A stretch of DNA of 7,380 nucleotides, taken from Bacillota bacterium (lineage in GTDB: Bacteria > Bacillota > Clostridia > Acetivibrionales > DTU013). The stretch covers positions 1-7,380 of the forward strand of contig JAEZMC010000366.1 of NCBI GenBank assembly GCA_023435805.1, in the 5' to 3' direction. This document shows, piece after piece, positions 5,295-7,380 of this stretch (positions within the stretch are counted from its first letter, which is position 1; every line of letters begins with the position of its first letter). The notes beneath the pieces were generated by a model that made no database searches, was not told the origin of the DNA, and was given only the letters and a program-made list of their open reading frames with translations. Position numbers and translations under genes: made by a program.

Positions 5295-6407
5295 ATGAAT
5301 TTTCTGCCATCTGCAGACTACCTGACCATCGATATCGGCTTCAGGTACATCAAGATCGCACAAGTCAGACAAAAGAGAAATAGTGATGATTTGATGATTG
5401 TCAACTATGGCATTGGAACGACACCGAAAGGTTGTATAAAGAACGGTGCAATCAAGGACAAGGACCGGGTCCGGACGGAAATCCAGACGGTCATACGCGA
5501 TTGCGGCATGACTGCCAAGGGCGCCAAGATTGTCATTTCCGGGACCAATATCATCACCAGGATCATCATGGTGGAAAAGGCTTCAGAGAGTGAGTTGAAC
5601 AGCAGAATCTGGGATGAGATCAATGGCAGCCTGCCAATCAACCTGGATGAGCACAAAGTGGATTTCAAGGTGCTTGGTACGGTTAAAAACGGGGAGAAGG
5701 AATCGGTCAAGGTATTTGTGACGGCGGTGGCCAAGCGGATTATCAACAGTTATGTGGATCTGCTCAACGAAATGAATTTGAAGGCATTATCCGTTGATAT
5801 ACCGGCTAACAGTGTATCAAAGTTTTTTAAGAAAAATGTGACGACTACGGATACGGATGACTGGTCCAAAAAGCAAAAAAACGCAAAAAGGCAGCTTTCC
5901 GACACAATCGCCGTCATCGACCTGGGCTCTGAAACCACCATCGTAAATGTGTTGAAGGACAAAGTTCCGGAATTCAACAGGGTAACGCTGTTGGGCAGCA
6001 GTAATATCGATCAGGCTATTTTTAACACGCTGAACCTCGAAAAGAATCTGGAGGATTGGGCGGAGCGTTACAAGAAAATGTACGGGCTTGTCAGCAGCAA
6101 TGATCTGAACAATGAGCTGGAATGGCAGTGCAGCAATGCAGCCAAGGAAGTGATCAACGAAGTGATACGGAACGTTCGCATGTGCTTTGATTTTTATAAA
6201 AACCGCTGCGCCGGCGACGATATCAGCAAAATATATCTGATCGGCGGTGGGTCGCAGATGAAGGGCCTGAAGGAATATTTCGAGGAAAACCTCGACGCGC
6301 CGACCTATCCGATCAACCAGCTGCAGATAGACGGAATTGAATTTGCGGAAAAGCTGGACACCGGAAAGGTGAGTTATCTCATCAATGCGCTGGGGGCGGC
6401 ACTTTAA
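5295..6407 (+). CDS. pilM: Type IV pilus assembly protein PilM (actin-like ATPase fold)
   Basis: PilM is a cytoplasmic FtsA/actin-like protein that binds the N-terminal tail of PilN and couples the PilNO alignment complex to the motor ATPases. The product is 370 residues, near the usual 350-370. The phosphate-1 type strand appears at the N-terminus (YLTIDIGFRYIKIAQV, about residues 9-24). The second nucleotide-binding loop is near the middle (AVIDLGSETTIVNV), and an adenosine-type glycine loop near the C-terminus (IYLIGGGSQMKGLKEYF). A lysine-rich insertion (SKKQKNAKR) just before the second loop is probably a surface loop. FtsA or EutJ-type proteins share this fold, but the position between pilT and pilC settles the call. 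pilN and pilO, which usually follow pilM, do not; pilC comes next instead. Confidence 0.92.
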   Translation: MNFLPSADYLTIDIGFRYIKIAQVRQKRNSDDLMIVNYGIGTTPKGCIKNGAIKDKDRVRTEIQTVIRDCGMTAKGAKIVISGTNIITRIIMVEKASESELNSRIWDEINGSLPINLDEHKVDFKVLGTVKNGEKESVKVFVTAVAKRIINSYVDLLNEMNLKALSVDIPANSVSKFFKKNVTTTDTDDWSKKQKNAKRQLSDTIAVIDLGSETTIVNVLKDKVPEFNRVTLLGSSNIDQAIFNTLNLEKNLEDWAERYKKMYGLVSSNDLNNELEWQCSNAAKEVINEVIRNVRMCFDFYKNRCAGDDISKIYLIGGGSQMKGLKEYFEENLDAPTYPINQLQIDGIEFAEKLDTGKVSYLINALGAAL

Positions 6408-6434
6408 GGTCTTCAATCGTCTGGAGGTTTACGG

Positions 6435-7380
6435 ATGCCATTATATACATACAAGGTTAAAAAACAGGCGGGGAAAATATTATCGGGTGAAAGCAAGTTT
6501 CCGGGCGAGAAGGAACTGGCTCTGGCGCTTGAAGAAAAGGGACTCATCCCCATAGAGATTAAGGTTAAAAACGCCGTTACAGACGTCAGCCAGATCAAGC
6601 TGTTTCAAAAAAGAGTCGTAACAAAGGATCTGGCAGTCTTCTGCAGGCAGTTTGCGATCATACTGGAGGCAGGCGTCCCCATAGCGGCAGCCATGGATGT
6701 TATGCGGGAACAGACCTCCAACCCCACGCTGAAGAATGCCATGTCCGTTCTGTATGAAGACGTTCAGAAGGGAATACAGGTTTCCACCTCGATGAAACGG
6801 CAGGGAGGCATTTTCCCGGATATTCTGATACACATGGTGGAAGCCGGCGAGATCAGCGGACAGCTTGACAAGGTATTTGCCAGGATGGCGGAGCATTTTG
6901 AAAAGGAATTCAAGCTCAACCATAAGATAAAAAGTGCTCTTACATACCCTATAATCGTATCCTGTGTGGCGGTAGGCGTCATTTTCATTATGATGGCAAA
7001 GGTGGTTCCTTCGTTTGCGACGATTTTACAGGGCTTCGGAACAGAACTGCCGTCCTTTACAAAAATACTGATTTCGATCAGCGAATTCTTTAAAAGCTTC
7101 TGGTGGCTTTTACTCGGCGGAGTGGCCGGGTTGGTGCTGATCGGAAAAAACTATGCCAGATCCAAAGAGGGCAAAAGGTTTTTCGGAGGTCTGGCAGTCA
7201 AGCTGCCGGTCATGAAGGATGTTACGAAAAACATCATGACGGCCAGGCTGACCCGTACGCTCGGAACGCTGATGGCCAGCGGTGTGCTTCTGATACAGGG
7301 TATGGAGGTCACTCAAAAAATATTGGGCAATGCAGTCATTGCAGAGAAAATCGAAGATGTCATTTCAGAAATAAAAAAAG
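6435..7380 (+). CDS. pilC: Type IV pilus inner-membrane platform protein PilC (GspF family), 3'-truncated
   Basis: PilC is the polytopic inner-membrane protein on which PilB and PilT act. The frame is open from ATG 6435 to the right edge, giving 315 complete codons of a family usually near 400, so roughly 85-90 C-terminal residues are missing, including the last membrane helix. The start is fixed by GGAGG at 6423-6427, 7 nt upstream. The N-terminus (MPLYTYKVKKQAGKILSGES) is the typical beta-rich GspF opening. The first cytoplasmic GspF domain follows, with FCRQFAIILEAGVPIAAAMDVM and MVEAGEISGQLDKV, both family hallmarks. The first membrane segment is about ALTYPIIVSCVAVGVIFIMM and leads into VVPSFATIL. 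The second is about FWWLLLGGVAGLVLIG. The second GspF repeat begins near LPVMKDVTKNIMTARLTRTL, with LMASGVLLIQGMEVT echoing the first repeat. It lies 27 nt after pilM, in the same operon. Confidence 0.93.
   Translation, partial: MPLYTYKVKKQAGKILSGESKFPGEKELALALEEKGLIPIEIKVKNAVTDVSQIKLFQKRVVTKDLAVFCRQFAIILEAGVPIAAAMDVMREQTSNPTLKNAMSVLYEDVQKGIQVSTSMKRQGGIFPDILIHMVEAGEISGQLDKVFARMAEHFEKEFKLNHKIKSALTYPIIVSCVAVGVIFIMMAKVVPSFATILQGFGTELPSFTKILISISEFFKSFWWLLLGGVAGLVLIGKNYARSKEGKRFFGGLAVKLPVMKDVTKNIMTARLTRTLGTLMASGVLLIQGMEVTQKILGNAVIAEKIEDVISEIKK

Overview
The window reads as a chromosomal segment of an anaerobic Firmicute, most likely a member of the Clostridia. This is inferred from AT-leaning DNA with purine-rich Shine-Dalgarno sites, a two-MshEN PilB, and a compact pilB-pilT-pilM-pilC gene order. 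All supported genes lie on the + strand. The species cannot be named from the sequence.

Layout: (1) 1-371, the 3' part of a small cupin protein. (2) 372-508, a gap ending in a hairpin terminator that runs into the start of the next gene. (3) 509-1063, an unrecognised membrane-anchored protein of 184 residues. (4) 1064-1834, about 770 bases without a credible protein gene but rich in RNA-like structure. It holds a predicted structured RNA of about 378 nt (1131-1508) closed by an 18-bp long-range stem, a strong Rho-independent terminator (1514-1558), a second closed structured element (1611-1736), and a good sigma-A-type promoter (1767-1795). (5) 1835-7380, a type IV pilus assembly operon: pilB (extension ATPase), pilT (retraction ATPase), pilM (actin-like platform protein) and pilC (inner-membrane platform protein, cut by the window edge).

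PilB and PilT drive pilin addition and removal at the cytoplasmic face, PilC is the membrane platform they act on, and PilM is the cytoplasmic clamp that normally links the motors to PilN/PilO. Those partners, the pilins and the prepilepsin-type peptidase are not in view and may lie beyond the right edge. Gene spacing is short (44-59 nt at pilB-pilT and pilT-pilM, 27 nt at pilM-pilC) and each gene has a clear Shine-Dalgarno site, consistent with one transcript from the promoter at 1767-1795.

The most interesting part is the intergenic RNA at 1131-1508. It folds by eye into a chain of hairpins inside one closing stem. The hexamer GGTCGA occurs five times, each time on the 5' side of an apical stem with GA entering the loop. 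I do not recognise it as RNase P, tmRNA, SRP, 6S or a common riboswitch. It is a good candidate for a known large RNA family I cannot name, or for an undescribed one.
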